From Candidatus Paralachnospira sangeri (GTDB lineage: Bacteria; Bacillota; Clostridia; Lachnospirales; Lachnospiraceae): DNA of 61,753 bases. This document shows, piece by piece, positions 21,754 through 31,503 of this stretch; position 1 is the first letter of the stretch; every line of letters starts with the position of its first letter. The position numbers were made by a program, and so were the translations under genes. The stretch is from contig CAJFOT010000124.1 of NCBI GenBank assembly GCA_904397815.1, forward strand, positions 1-61,753. Reading direction: 5' to 3'. The notes under the pieces were generated by a model that worked only from the letters and a program-made list of their open reading frames with translations, did no database searches and had not been told where the DNA came from.

Positions 21754-22254
21754 ATGGAAAATAGCATGTTGAACCGTCTGATCTTTGACCCGGCTTATCT
21801 TTTGATCGGTTTGGGTGTTCTGACCCTGATTTTACTGATTGTTGTTATTGTATGCCTTGTAAGAATGAAAAAACTGTATCGAAAATATGATGCTTTTATG
21901 AGGGGAAAAGATGCGGAGTCACTGGAAGAGCGAATTTTGGATCAGATTGAGGAAATTAAAAATCTGAAACTGGAGGATCGGGCGAATAAGGACAGTATGA
22001 AAAGTATTAACAAAAAGCTGCAGAAAACCTATCAGAAACTGGGCCTGGTAAAATACGATGCTTTTAAAGGGATGGGAGGGCAGTCCAGTTTTGCCCTGAC
22101 ACTTCTGGATCAGATGGATAACGGTATTGTTATGAATGCAATTCACAGCAGAGAGGGCTGTTATCTCTATATTAAGGAAATTACCGGCGGTGAATCTGAA
22201 ATTGTTCTGGGAAAAGAAGAGGCAGAATCTCTGAAAAAGGCATTGGGAAGATAA
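21754..22254 (+). CDS. DUF4446 family membrane protein
   Basis: This 166-aa protein has one N-terminal transmembrane segment (YLLIGLGVLTLILLIVVIVCLV), a charged coiled region with repeated Lys/Glu, and the DUF4446 core GLVKYDAFKGMGGQSSFALTLLD followed by the SREGCYLYIKEI strand. The family is regularly found just after parB in Clostridia, but its role is unknown. The start at 21754 follows a strong AGGAGG site. An upstream in-frame ATG at 21706 lacks one. Confidence 0.9.
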   Translation: MENSMLNRLIFDPAYLLIGLGVLTLILLIVVIVCLVRMKKLYRKYDAFMRGKDAESLEERILDQIEEIKNLKLEDRANKDSMKSINKKLQKTYQKLGLVKYDAFKGMGGQSSFALTLLDQMDNGIVMNAIHSREGCYLYIKEITGGESEIVLGKEEAESLKKALGR

Positions 22255-22256
22255 TA

Positions 22257-22305
22257 AAGAAAGAGAAGGCGAATAATAAATTCCGCCTTCTCTTTATTAT
22301 TTTGA
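22257..22305 (+). terminator. Intrinsic terminator after the parAB operon
   Basis: AGAGAAGGCG pairs with CGCCTTCTCT across a short loop, followed by a T-rich tract (TTATTATTTTG). It separates the parAB operon from the two-component operon. Confidence 0.85.
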
Positions 22306-22436
22306 CGCCTTTATGGTTCTGACCTGCGCTGGAAGAAACGGTTTTGTAAGAATTAATTAAGGAAATTGATTAGAATATATGATAAAATAATCGTATAGTA
22401 CAAAATGAATGGAAACATCCGATAACAGGGGGAAGC

Positions 22437-23138
22437 ATGCAGAATACAATTTTAATCGTAGATGATGAAAAGGAAATTGCTGATCTGGTTGAAATTTATC
22501 TGGTCAGTGACGGTTTCAGAGTATTAAAAGCCTTCGATGCAAAAGAAGGTTTTCAATATATAGAAAATGACACAGTAGACCTGGCGATTCTGGATATTAT
22601 GCTGCCGGAAATCGATGGATTGGAAATGTGTAAGGAGATCAGGAAAACAAAGAATATTCCCATTATTTTTCTCAGTGCCCGATCTACCGATCTGGATAAA
22701 ATTATGGGATTGGGAATGGGCGCAGATGATTATGTTACCAAGCCGTTCAGCCCGCTGGAATTAAGTGCCAGAGTAAAATCACAGCTGCGGCGCTACCATG
22801 AACTGAATCCCGGCAGTCAGAGAATACAGGCGAATAAAGGGTGTATTCAAATCCATGGTATATCTATTGACAGGGAAAATCATATGGTGACTGTCAATGA
22901 TGAAGAAGTCCGACTGACGCCTATTGAATTTGATATTCTTTATCTTTTGGCTTCAAATCCCGGAAAAGTATTCAGTACAGATGAAATCTTTGAACGGGTG
23001 TGGAATGAAAAGGTTTACGAAGCAAATAATACCGTTATGGTACATATCAGGAGACTGCGGAGCAAGCTGAAGGAGGATCACCGAAAGGACAAGATCATTA
23101 CGACGGTCTGGGGGGTAGGATATAAAATTGAAAAATAA
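22437..23138 (+). CDS. OmpR-family response regulator (VanR-like)
   Basis: This 233-aa regulator has a receiver domain (ILIVDDEKEIADLVEIYLVSDG, phosphorylation Asp in LAILDIMLPEIDG, Lys in TKPFSPLEL) and a winged-helix DNA-binding domain (VRLTPIEFDILYLLASNPGKVFS, then NNTVMVHIRRLRSKL). The sensor kinase overlaps it by 11 bp. The linked exoprotein and ABC genes downstream are probable targets, perhaps by autoregulation. Confidence 0.93.
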   Translation: MQNTILIVDDEKEIADLVEIYLVSDGFRVLKAFDAKEGFQYIENDTVDLAILDIMLPEIDGLEMCKEIRKTKNIPIIFLSARSTDLDKIMGLGMGADDYVTKPFSPLELSARVKSQLRRYHELNPGSQRIQANKGCIQIHGISIDRENHMVTVNDEEVRLTPIEFDILYLLASNPGKVFSTDEIFERVWNEKVYEANNTVMVHIRRLRSKLKEDHRKDKIITTVWGVGYKIEK

Positions 23139-24267
23139 GTTTCGGTCCAGATTCAAAAAACAGATTCTAAAAAGTATTTTTGTCAGCGGTGTTATTACAG
23201 CGGTGGCAGAATTCTTTCTGGTTATGAATCTGTCCATGATCGGCAAATTAATGGAATATCGCAGTCGTTTCAGCGGAATCCATTACAGAGAAAGTTATAT
23301 TTATCTGATTACCTGTGTCGTTCTGATTGTGATTGGGATGGTGATTTTTGCAGTTAGTTTTCTGATTCTGGAAAATAAGGAGATCAATCTGATTACTGAA
23401 ATCTATGACGGGATTAAAAAATTGGCGGCAGGAGACCTGAATACCCATGTAGAAGTGGTGGGAGATGATGAGTTCTCAGAGATTGCCATGGAGATCAATC
23501 ATCTGGGCGAAGAAATTAAAAATCTGATTGAAAGAGAAAGAAAATCTGAAAAAACCAAGCATGAACTGATTACCAATATTGCGCATGATCTGAGGACACC
23601 GCTGACATCCATTATCGGCTATGTAGAATTGCTGCATACCAGTGATACACTGACAGAAGAGCAGAGGAGCCAATATACCGCTATCGTGCTGACAAAGGCC
23701 AAGCGGCTGGAGCATCTGATCGAGGATCTGTTTGGTCTGACAAAGCTGAATTATGGGAAAATTACGATGAATGTAGAGCGAATTGACATTGTAAATCTGC
23801 TGGCTCAGCTGCTGGAAGAGGCATATCCCAGTTTTGCAGACTATCATCTGGAGTATGAACTGAAAACCAATGAGAGAAAAATTGAGATTAACGGAGACGG
23901 CAATCTGCTGGCCCGGCTGTTTGATAATATTATTTCTAATGCTATTAAGTATGGAAAAGATGGGAAAAGAATTATCGTGGAGGTAGAGGGAGAAGAAAAA
24001 AGTGTGACAGTCAAAGTAATTAATTATGGAAAGATTATCCCAAAAGAAGAACTCCCCTATATTTTCGAGAAATTTTACCGTGTAGAACAGTCCAGGTCAG
24101 AAGAAACAGGAGGAACAGGGCTGGGGCTGGCCATTGCCAGAGATATTGTCCAGCTTCATGGGGGCGTTATCCGGGCGGAAAGTTCGCTGAAGGGTACTGT
24201 ATTTATTATCCGGCTGACCAGGGACTTTGACCCGAATAAAGAAATCTTTGAAAGGGTGCGTGTATGA
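23128..24267 (+). CDS. Sensor histidine kinase (VanS-like)
   Basis: This 379-aa kinase begins at a TTG codon inside the regulator gene. Two transmembrane segments (about 15-35 and 52-75) flank a very short outside loop, so it probably senses within the membrane. A HAMP-type linker follows (GIKKLAAGDLNTHVEVVG). The H-box is NIAHDLRTPLTSIIGYVELL, the N-box DNIISNAIKYGKDG, and the G-box TGGTGLGLAIARDIVQ. Its stop overlaps the next gene by 4 bp. Confidence 0.92.
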   Translation: MKNKFRSRFKKQILKSIFVSGVITAVAEFFLVMNLSMIGKLMEYRSRFSGIHYRESYIYLITCVVLIVIGMVIFAVSFLILENKEINLITEIYDGIKKLAAGDLNTHVEVVGDDEFSEIAMEINHLGEEIKNLIERERKSEKTKHELITNIAHDLRTPLTSIIGYVELLHTSDTLTEEQRSQYTAIVLTKAKRLEHLIEDLFGLTKLNYGKITMNVERIDIVNLLAQLLEEAYPSFADYHLEYELKTNERKIEINGDGNLLARLFDNIISNAIKYGKDGKRIIVEVEGEEKSVTVKVINYGKIIPKEELPYIFEKFYRVEQSRSEETGGTGLGLAIARDIVQLHGGVIRAESSLKGTVFIIRLTRDFDPNKEIFERVRV

Positions 24268-26420
24268 GAAAAAAACTCAGATATTTGTTAAGCTGTGCTG
24301 TGGCGATTCTGATGTTTTCATGTCCGGTGTGGGCGCTGAGGGAAGAATCTCCTGTCCATGTGACAGTCGATTTCGGTATTTATAATGCTGTAAAATCAGG
24401 CAGATATGCTCCCGTCAACATAACAGTAGAGAATAATGGAGATATTTCAGAAGGAACAATCCGGCTCTATGTACCAGTATCGGACAGGGAATCTTATATT
24501 TATGAGCAGGCTCTTTCATTTCAAAATGGATATATCCAGGAAATCAATTTCTATATACCGATTTTTTACAGCACAGAGGAGATTCGGATAGAAATTCTGG
24601 ATCAGAAAGAGCAGGCGGTATATTCTGATATAGAGCCGCTGAATATTCAGAATGATTACGGCGAACTTTTTACGGGAATTCTGGACAGGCTGGAAAACGC
24701 AGAATCCCGGCTGAATCACTTGATTATCGAAAATGATTTTGATCTCAGTATCAGAGAAATTCACATTTCAACAGACAATTTTCCGGAAAATGTTCTGGAC
24801 CTGGATCTTATGGATATCATGATAGTGAATCCTTCTGCGGAAAAAATCCTGACAGATAACAAAAAGAAAATATTAGATCAGTGGGTGGAGCAGGGAGGCA
24901 TTTGTATTCTGAATGAAAGCAGTCAGGAGGAATGGAAAGGATATGGAAACGGCTGCTATTATTCCTATCCCGGAGATCTGTTCAGTCAGGATGAAGAAGA
25001 TGTGCGGAATATATTTCTGGAAATAATAGGAAACGACAGGCTTGATGTTATCAGTAATGATATACTGATGGGAAGCAGTTTCGATTATTGGGAGATCAGT
25101 ACACTGCTGAATACAGCAGATTCGGATCAAAAATTTTCTCTTTATCCTTATGGCGTTCTTCTGATTTTATATCTGATCACTATATGCCCGCTGGCATTCC
25201 TGTATCTTCGGAAAAAGAAAAAATCAATTTATTACGGCTATCATGTTGTTTTCTGTGCCGTTTTATTTACTGTTATTATTTATATTGCGGGAGGAAAAAC
25301 CAGATTATATGATTCAATGGTGCAATACTGCAGAATGATTGAACTGCGTTCAGACTGGATCAATGAAAATAATTTTATCAGTGTAAGATCGCCGGACAAT
25401 AAAGAAAATGAAATTCTTTTGGATTCCGCTTATACTATTCTTCCCGTTCAGAGTGTGCTGGACATCTATAATCAGCAAGAGTATCAATATAGTCCCAATG
25501 ACTATATTCTGAAGATAGAAAACAGGGAGGGAGGTAATTCTGTAAAAATAAAAAATAAAAAAGCTTTTGATACTTCATTATTTCTGATGAATCGGACAGA
25601 AGAAAACAGTGAAAACAGAAGTCTGGAGGCGCAGCTGAATATTTTTGACAATCGGGTTACAGGGCAGATTACAAATCATACAGGATATGAACTGACAGAT
25701 GTCTTTATTGCCGGTTACAGACAGTTTTATTATATCGGAGACTTAAAAGACGGAGAGACAGCCGTGTTAGACGGAGAGGAACTGGAAAATTATTCACCGG
25801 AATACTTTTCTACGGTCAGCGGTGTTCTGGAAGACTGTCATGAGGGCAGTGCAGAATATTTTATTTCCTCTTCATTCAGTGAACCGTCGGAACAGTTTGT
25901 CACGGCTGGTTTTGTCCAGATAGATCCAGACTTTTTGCAGAATGAAGTTTACGAACTCAGCGGCACAACAATTATCAGCCAGGACTGTGAGATTAATTTC
26001 ACAGAAGAAAATCAAACTTTCTATCCGGTACTGGAGAAACGGCCGACAGTTATCTCCGGCAATTATCGTTATACCAGTTCGATGATGGAATCAGAAAGCT
26101 GTGTAGTAAATTATTGTCTGGGTGAAGATATTCTGATTGATTACATTACCTTTTATACCAACAATTGTACTTCAGGGGAAAATACGACTTACAGACACAT
26201 TTTTGACGGTTCCGCCTGGTTTATGAACTGGGAAAGCGGACAATATGAAGAGGCGGGAGAACTGGAAGGCATTTTTACAGCAGAGCAGCTGAAACCCTAT
26301 CTGAATGAGAATAATCAGATTCAGATTAAATATCAGGATGAAGCGTACGGCAATAATATATATAGCATTGGTCTTCCATTTATTACTGTTACAGGGAGGG
26401 AAGAAAATGCTGGATATTAG
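24264..26420 (+). CDS. Large secreted or membrane protein of an ABC-exporter operon, unknown function
   Basis: This 718-aa protein has a signal peptide (LLSCAVAILMFSCPVWA). The extracellular N-terminal part (~270 residues) has beta-rich segments and LDLMDIMIVNPSAEKILTDNKKKILDQWVEQGG, reminiscent of the glutamine-amidotransferase-like domain of gliding/ABC accessory proteins. Two transmembrane helices follow at about 293-316 and 321-345. A second ~370-residue region comes after them. I do not recognise a known enzyme. Overlaps with the kinase (4 bp) and the ATPase gene (14 bp) point to a single functional unit. Confidence 0.7.
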   Translation: MRKKLRYLLSCAVAILMFSCPVWALREESPVHVTVDFGIYNAVKSGRYAPVNITVENNGDISEGTIRLYVPVSDRESYIYEQALSFQNGYIQEINFYIPIFYSTEEIRIEILDQKEQAVYSDIEPLNIQNDYGELFTGILDRLENAESRLNHLIIENDFDLSIREIHISTDNFPENVLDLDLMDIMIVNPSAEKILTDNKKKILDQWVEQGGICILNESSQEEWKGYGNGCYYSYPGDLFSQDEEDVRNIFLEIIGNDRLDVISNDILMGSSFDYWEISTLLNTADSDQKFSLYPYGVLLILYLITICPLAFLYLRKKKKSIYYGYHVVFCAVLFTVIIYIAGGKTRLYDSMVQYCRMIELRSDWINENNFISVRSPDNKENEILLDSAYTILPVQSVLDIYNQQEYQYSPNDYILKIENREGGNSVKIKNKKAFDTSLFLMNRTEENSENRSLEAQLNIFDNRVTGQITNHTGYELTDVFIAGYRQFYYIGDLKDGETAVLDGEELENYSPEYFSTVSGVLEDCHEGSAEYFISSSFSEPSEQFVTAGFVQIDPDFLQNEVYELSGTTIISQDCEINFTEENQTFYPVLEKRPTVISGNYRYTSSMMESESCVVNYCLGEDILIDYITFYTNNCTSGENTTYRHIFDGSAWFMNWESGQYEEAGELEGIFTAEQLKPYLNENNQIQIKYQDEAYGNNIYSIGLPFITVTGREENAGY

Positions 26421-27381
26421 AGGATTGACAAAACGTTATAAAAATTTCTTTGCGCTGGACCATTTTGATCTTCATGTAGACCGGGGAGAGCTGTTTGGAT
26501 TTGTGGGGCCAAATGGGGCCGGAAAAACCACAACAATGAAAATACTGGCAGGGCTCCTGAAACCCGATGCGGGAACAGTAGTCATGGAAGGGCATAATGT
26601 GCTGAAGGATCGGGCTTATGTGCGGGAAAGCGTGGGATATATGCCAGATTATGCCGGAATATATGACAATATGAAGGTGTTTGAGTATATGGAATTTTAT
26701 GCTTCCACATACAGAATTCAGGGCCTCCAGGCCAGAGAGCGTTATCAAGAACTGTTGGAGATGGTGGGACTTTCAGAAAAAAGCAGCAGTTATGTGGAAG
26801 AACTTTCGAGAGGAATGAAGCAGAGGCTGAGTCTGGCCAGGGCGCTGATTCATGATCCGAAGCTGCTGATTCTGGATGAACCGGCTTCCGGTCTTGATCC
26901 ACAGAGCCGGTATCACCTGAAAGAAGTGCTGAAATATCTGAGCCGGGAAGGAAAAACGATCATCATCAGTTCCCATATCCTCTCGGAATTATCAGAGATG
27001 TGTACCGATATTGGGATTATTGACAAAGGAAAAATGATTCTCCGCGGCAGTCTGATTGATATTATGGATCAGGTAAATCAGAATAATCCTTTGGAAATTA
27101 CGATTTATGAGGGTATGGAGGAGGCGGCCAGGATTCTGCGGGAGCACCCGAAAGTACAGACAATTACATTTAATTATCATAAGATTGTAGTAAGCTTTTC
27201 AGGAAGTCATGAGGAAGAAGCCAGACTGCTGAAAAAGCTGGTGATGAATGACGTGTTGGTCTATGAGTTTATCCGCAGGACGGGAAGTCTGGAAAATCTG
27301 TTTATGCAGATTACCGAAGGAAAAGAAGAAATGACGATACAAAGCTTTCGTGAAAAGGAAGAAGGTTATTCACAGTGTTGA
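26407..27381 (+). CDS. ABC transporter ATP-binding protein
   Basis: This 324-aa ATPase has Walker A GPNGAGKTTTMK, a Q-loop region near YMPDYAG, signature LSRGMKQRLSLARAL, Walker B LLILDEPASGLDP and the switch histidine in IIISSHILSE. The C-terminal ~90 residues resemble the regulatory tail of exporter ATPases (CcmA/NatA type). The start MLDIRGLTKRYKNF at 26407 follows GGGAGG and overlaps the previous gene. It pairs with the permease that overlaps its end by 7 bp. Confidence 0.93.
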   Translation: MLDIRGLTKRYKNFFALDHFDLHVDRGELFGFVGPNGAGKTTTMKILAGLLKPDAGTVVMEGHNVLKDRAYVRESVGYMPDYAGIYDNMKVFEYMEFYASTYRIQGLQARERYQELLEMVGLSEKSSSYVEELSRGMKQRLSLARALIHDPKLLILDEPASGLDPQSRYHLKEVLKYLSREGKTIIISSHILSELSEMCTDIGIIDKGKMILRGSLIDIMDQVNQNNPLEITIYEGMEEAARILREHPKVQTITFNYHKIVVSFSGSHEEEARLLKKLVMNDVLVYEFIRRTGSLENLFMQITEGKEEMTIQSFREKEEGYSQC

Positions 27382-28304
27382 GAGAAAATCCTGTTTATAA
27401 AATGGAAAAAATGACATCATCCAGGAGTATGAAAATGACAGGCATTATATTTGGCATGAATATCGTGCTGACAGCGGCGGCACTGATGATGCTCTACGGA
27501 ATGACGCGGGAAATGCAGTACACAGGTGAGATTCCCTATCAGTCTCTGATTCAGCTTTATGAAATGATTGCCTATTTCGAGTTCGCACTTGTTATGTTTA
27601 TCGTACCTGCTCTTACAGCAGGCGCCGTTTCCGGGGAACGGGAACGGCAGACACTGGATCTTCTGCTGAGTACAAAGATGAATTGCAGTGAAATTATCAT
27701 TGGTAAATTGGAAGCTTCTTTCCGCACTATCCTGACTGTGATTCTGTCAGGAGCGCCGGTGCTTTCACTGGTTTTCATTTATGGCGGGATCAGCGGGATC
27801 GATTTTATTACGCTGTTTCTTTATTACGTTATGACAGGACTGTTTACAGGCAGTATGGGGCTGATGCTGTCTGCCCTGTTTCAGAAAACCTCGGCGGCTA
27901 CAGCAGTAACCTATGTGATTCTGCTGATTTTGAATGCCGGAACAGCAGCGGCTGTATATTTGTCCTATCAGGTATCCTATGTCCAATATATGAACAGCAC
28001 AGACTACGCAGTGTATCCTTCAGCCGGACGATGGATCTATCTGCTTTTGCTGAATCCGGCTGTGTCCTTTTATCATTTTATAACCGGACAGGCCGGCAGC
28101 GGAAGGGAATTTGAAAAGATGGCAGCGGGCCTGGGGACGAGGATCCATCCTTTTATGGAAAATTATTGGACAGAAATAAGTGTGGCTATTCAGATTTTGT
28201 GTATAGTATTGTTTATCTGTGTTGCCGCCAGGAAGATAAATCCTCTCAGAGGATGTATTTTCAAAAGTTTGACTTCCGAAAAACAGGATGTTACAATGTC
28301 GTAA
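27375..28304 (+). CDS. ABC-2 type transporter permease
   Basis: This 309-aa membrane protein has about six hydrophobic segments and the family phrase SGERERQTLDLLLSTKMNCSEIIIGKL, typical of ABC-2 (NosY-like) permeases. The start is GTG at 27375 or TTG at 27378. It is the last gene of the regulator-kinase-exoprotein-ATPase-permease run and probably forms the exporter with the ATPase. The substrate is not evident. Confidence 0.85.
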   Translation: MLRENPVYKMEKMTSSRSMKMTGIIFGMNIVLTAAALMMLYGMTREMQYTGEIPYQSLIQLYEMIAYFEFALVMFIVPALTAGAVSGERERQTLDLLLSTKMNCSEIIIGKLEASFRTILTVILSGAPVLSLVFIYGGISGIDFITLFLYYVMTGLFTGSMGLMLSALFQKTSAATAVTYVILLILNAGTAAAVYLSYQVSYVQYMNSTDYAVYPSAGRWIYLLLLNPAVSFYHFITGQAGSGREFEKMAAGLGTRIHPFMENYWTEISVAIQILCIVLFICVAARKINPLRGCIFKSLTSEKQDVTMS

Positions 28305-28414
28305 AACCATGGGCGCAGCGGTGACCGCAGAAGAGAAAATGAAGCTGTAAGATTTCAATTTATTTTGCTGCCGCGTCAGGGAAGAGAAAATGCTGAAGGA
28401 GAATAAAAGAAAGA

Positions 28415-29515
28415 ATGGCAGGATCAATTTTCGGAAATATATTAAAGATTTCGACTTGGGGAGAATCTCACGGAAAAGCAATCGGGGTAATAATTGATGG
28501 ATGTCCCGCGGGAATCGAGCTGACTGAAGGTCATATTCAGCAGTGGCTGGACAGAAGAAAGCCGGGACAGAGCAAATTTACCACGAAACGAAAAGAGGAA
28601 GATCAGGCAGAGATTCTTTCTGGTGTTTTCGAGGGAAAGACAACAGGAACTCCGATCTCTGTGATTGTACATAATACCGATCAGAGATCGAGGGATTATA
28701 GTGAGATCGCTTCCTATTACAGGCCGGGACACGCCGACTATACTTTTGATGCCAAGTATGGTTTTCGGGATTACAGAGGGGGAGGACGGTCTTCCGGACG
28801 GGAAACTATTGGCAGAGTAGCCGGCGGCGCAGTGGCAGCGCAGATTTTAAAACGGGTCGGAATTGATCTGTATGCTTATACGAAAGAAATTGCAGCCATC
28901 ACCGCAGACCCGCGGCGGTTTTCCCGAAAAGCAATTATGGAGAATCCCCTGTATATGCCGGATATGGAAGCGGCGTCAGAAGCCCAGAAGGTGCTGGAGC
29001 AGCGCATGGGAGAACTGGATTCCGCCGGCGGCATCATTGAGTGCGTCATCCGCAATGTTCCCGCGGGGCTGGGTGACCCGGTATTTGAAAAGCTGGATGC
29101 CAGGCTGGCTGCAGCGGTATTTTCCATCGGCGCAGTGAAGGGGTTTGAGATCGGAGACGGATTTCAGGCGGCCAGGTCCAGAGGCTCAGAGAATAATGAC
29201 AGTTTCTGCTCCGGAGCGGATAGAAAAATTCAAAAACGGAGCAATCACGCCGGAGGAATTCTGGGCGGGATCAGTGATGGCTCTGATATCATATTCCGGG
29301 CGGCAGTTAAGCCTACCGCCAGCATCTCATCTCCCCAACAGACCGTGAACCGGGCGGGAGAGGAAATCGAGGTGGTGATCAAAGGCCGTCACGACCCGGT
29401 CATCGTACCCAGGGCAGTGGTAGTAGTAGAAGCCATGGCTGCCCTGGTGATTGCAGACGCCCTCCTGATGAACATGGGAGCGCGGATGGATTGGGTTGAG
29501 AAGATATACAGATAG
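28415..29515 (+). CDS. aroC: Chorismate synthase
   Basis: This 366-aa FMN-dependent enzyme makes chorismate from EPSP, the last shikimate step. Signature segments are STWGESHGKAIGVIIDGCPAG, the phosphate/flavin site GFRDYRGGGRSSGRETIGRVAGG, and the conserved Ser/Gly region GGILGGISDGSDI. It ends PRAVVVVEAMAALVIADALL as usual. It stands alone, without other aro genes. In 29516-29690 downstream there is only a CCGGAC-rich segment (29528-29545) that might be a decayed piece of the palindromic repeat family. Confidence 0.97.
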   Translation: MAGSIFGNILKISTWGESHGKAIGVIIDGCPAGIELTEGHIQQWLDRRKPGQSKFTTKRKEEDQAEILSGVFEGKTTGTPISVIVHNTDQRSRDYSEIASYYRPGHADYTFDAKYGFRDYRGGGRSSGRETIGRVAGGAVAAQILKRVGIDLYAYTKEIAAITADPRRFSRKAIMENPLYMPDMEAASEAQKVLEQRMGELDSAGGIIECVIRNVPAGLGDPVFEKLDARLAAAVFSIGAVKGFEIGDGFQAARSRGSENNDSFCSGADRKIQKRSNHAGGILGGISDGSDIIFRAAVKPTASISSPQQTVNRAGEEIEVVIKGRHDPVIVPRAVVVVEAMAALVIADALLMNMGARMDWVEKIYR

Positions 29516-29690
29516 GCAGGTCGCTCATCTGCCCGGACGAATATCCGGACAGAAAAGCAAAATGAAAAACATCCGGTGTGATTGGTGCAGTTATTTATCG
29601 AACGATGTATTAGGCAGTTATTGGGGTAAGTACCTGTCAGAGCTGTTTTGAGCTGAAACCGGGATCCGGCTTCTGGAAAGCACCTGCAGA

Positions 29691-30689
29691 CTAATAGGAT
29701 ACGGTGATATGATCCTCTAACCCCTCTGAAAGATGGATCTCTCCATCGGAGGTGATGAAAATGCCGTAGCAGTCCGGCATGGATTCTATCAGCTTCATTC
29801 CGTCTTCCAGCCCCAGGCAGAAGCAGGAGGTGGAAAGGCCGTCTCCGTCGACAGACTGAGGCGAGATGATGGTGACGGAGGTCAGTCCGTTTTCGCAGGG
29901 ATAGCCTGTGGAGGAGTCCAGAAGATGGTGGTATTGTTTTCCATCCACTGTGATATACCGCTCATAAGTGCCGGAGGAGACAACGGACAGGTCGTCGATT
30001 TCCAGATAGAGGGCAGCCTCACCCTGATCGCTGAATGGTTTCTGCACTGCGATGTTGAAGGGTTCGCCGGAAGGCTTGTTTCCTATGCAGAGAATATTGC
30101 CGCCCAGGTTGATGATCGCGCTGTTTACTCCCTCAGAGAGAAGGTAATCTTTCAGCCGGTCGGCAATATAGCCTTTGGCAATGGCTCCCAGGTCAATGGC
30201 CATCCCCTCTTCCTGAAAAGTGACCTGTCGGCCGGATACACTGACCTTGGTATAGTCGACCTTTTCGACTGCCTCTGCCAGAGCCTTCGGATCAGGGAGA
30301 GCGGGATTTGTATTGCCGGAGGAAAAATCCCAGAGGGAGGTTACCGGGCCGATGGTGATGTCAAAGGCGCCGCCGGATTGCTCTCCATATGCCAGCCCGG
30401 CCTGGATCAGATCGGCTGTCTCCTGGGATACTTCTGTGATTTCTCCGTGGTTCAGCCGGTATATCTCGGAGGATTCCAGTGTGCGGCTGAATAAATTTTC
30501 ATATTGCTCACACAATTCAAAACAGTGGTCAATCAGGGATTCATCCTCTGAATCGTAGATCTGGATGGTGACCACTGTATTTAAATGGTAGGATGTCTTT
30601 GAGATGAAAGAGTCGTCTGTCTGCCTCTGACACGCGGATAGAGACAGGACCGGCAGCAGGATCAGAATCAGATATTTGATCAGTTTCAT
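29691..30689 (-). CDS. apbE: FAD:protein FMN transferase, ApbE lipoprotein
   Basis: This 332-aa lipoprotein (signal with lipobox LSAC, cysteine about residue 19) attaches FMN to a threonine of target flavoproteins such as Rnf/Nqr subunits. Family motifs are AIDLGAIAKGYIADRL, NLGGNILCIG and the C-terminal DGDGLSTSCFCLG magnesium site. It acts outside the membrane. The start is the MKLIKYL methionine, 4 bp after the end of the truncated GntR gene. No Rnf or FMN-binding target gene is visible here. Confidence 0.94.
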   Translation of the reverse strand: MKLIKYLILILLPVLSLSACQRQTDDSFISKTSYHLNTVVTIQIYDSEDESLIDHCFELCEQYENLFSRTLESSEIYRLNHGEITEVSQETADLIQAGLAYGEQSGGAFDITIGPVTSLWDFSSGNTNPALPDPKALAEAVEKVDYTKVSVSGRQVTFQEEGMAIDLGAIAKGYIADRLKDYLLSEGVNSAIINLGGNILCIGNKPSGEPFNIAVQKPFSDQGEAALYLEIDDLSVVSSGTYERYITVDGKQYHHLLDSSTGYPCENGLTSVTIISPQSVDGDGLSTSCFCLGLEDGMKLIESMPDCYGIFITSDGEIHLSEGLEDHITVSY

Positions 30690-30693
30690 TGGG

Positions 30694-31242
30694 TCAGTCC
30701 TTTCGATTTTTTCCATTTTTATGTACATATCCGGATATGCCCCGCAGGATGCCGCAGGATGCCCGCAGATATTGTTTGCTGTAGGCGATATATTGATCAT
30801 CCTGTGTGATAAACAGCCGGCTGATTTGCAGCAAAGGCTCATGTTCCTCACAGCGCAGCAGGGAGAGAACCTCTCCCCGGGCAGTGGCTGCCTGTACCTC
30901 CACTTCTGTATAATAATTAAAAGAGTATGATTTTTCGATGGCAGGGTCAGGGAAAACCGCGTAATTGATTTCCTCCTCAATGGAAGGGCTGCCTTTTTCA
31001 TATGGCATGTATTTATATTCCACCCCTGCGGTCTCTCCCGCCAGGCTGTTGACACGGGTGATCAGAATTACCAGATTTTCGGGCGTCAGCCGCAGCAGCC
31101 TGCAGAGCTCCTGGTCGGGCTGGATAATTTTAATTTCTTTAAAATTCATATTGCTGTGCTGCAGCTCTTCGGAAGGAGAAAGAGTGAAGGTCTCCTTGGG
31201 ATGGCTGACAAAATATCCGCAGCGGGGGCGGGAGTAGATCAT
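30694..31242 (-). pseudogene. GntR/HutC-family regulator missing its DNA-binding domain
   Basis: These 182 residues match the C-terminal effector (UTRA) part of a GntR/HutC regulator, including NEGMIYSRPRCGYFV at the junction, which is normally preceded by a ~60-residue winged helix. Reading upstream in frame, a TGA stop comes after only eight codons, and no helix-turn-helix is visible in any frame back to the hairpin-rich scar at 31333. The gene therefore looks truncated at its 5' end and should not bind DNA. It immediately precedes apbE. Confidence 0.8.
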
Positions 31243-31332
31243 ACCCTCATTAATCTGCGGATTTCTTCATAAAATTTTGGGCAATTCCTCCTCTCACATA
31301 AAATGACCAGGTTATCAGGCGCGTCTCTGCCG

Positions 31333-31503
31333 GTTTTGCGACAGCAAAACTGTTCCTACCCATCAGAACCACTGTCTTTAAAGCAGCAGACTAAGCTATA
31401 CATCCACTGGTAACTATATATTCGCGGGTAACGTAGCGCTCTAAACGCTTAGTCTATTCAGCCATGGGCTTTTGCAAGCCCATTCCCTTTAGAGGATGGG
31501 TAG
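31333..31503 (-). mobile_element. Hairpin-rich scar, possible IS200/IS605-type or MITE remnant
   Basis: This short segment holds perfect hairpins at both ends: GTTTTGC/GCAAAAC (31333-31350) and ATGGGCTT/AAGCCCAT (31464-31483). Larger pairs CTACCCATC/GATGGGTAG (31356-31364 and 31495-31503) and GACTAAGC/GCTTAGTC (31389-31396 and 31447-31454) enclose it. Subterminal hairpins without long terminal repeats are typical of IS200/IS605 ends, but no transposase is present. It separates two truncated genes. A compact structured RNA is the alternative reading. Confidence 0.4.

Noticed and set aside
31333..31503. Complete IS element
   Set aside because: Only end-like hairpins are visible; there is no transposase and no clear target duplication, so it is listed as a possible remnant only.
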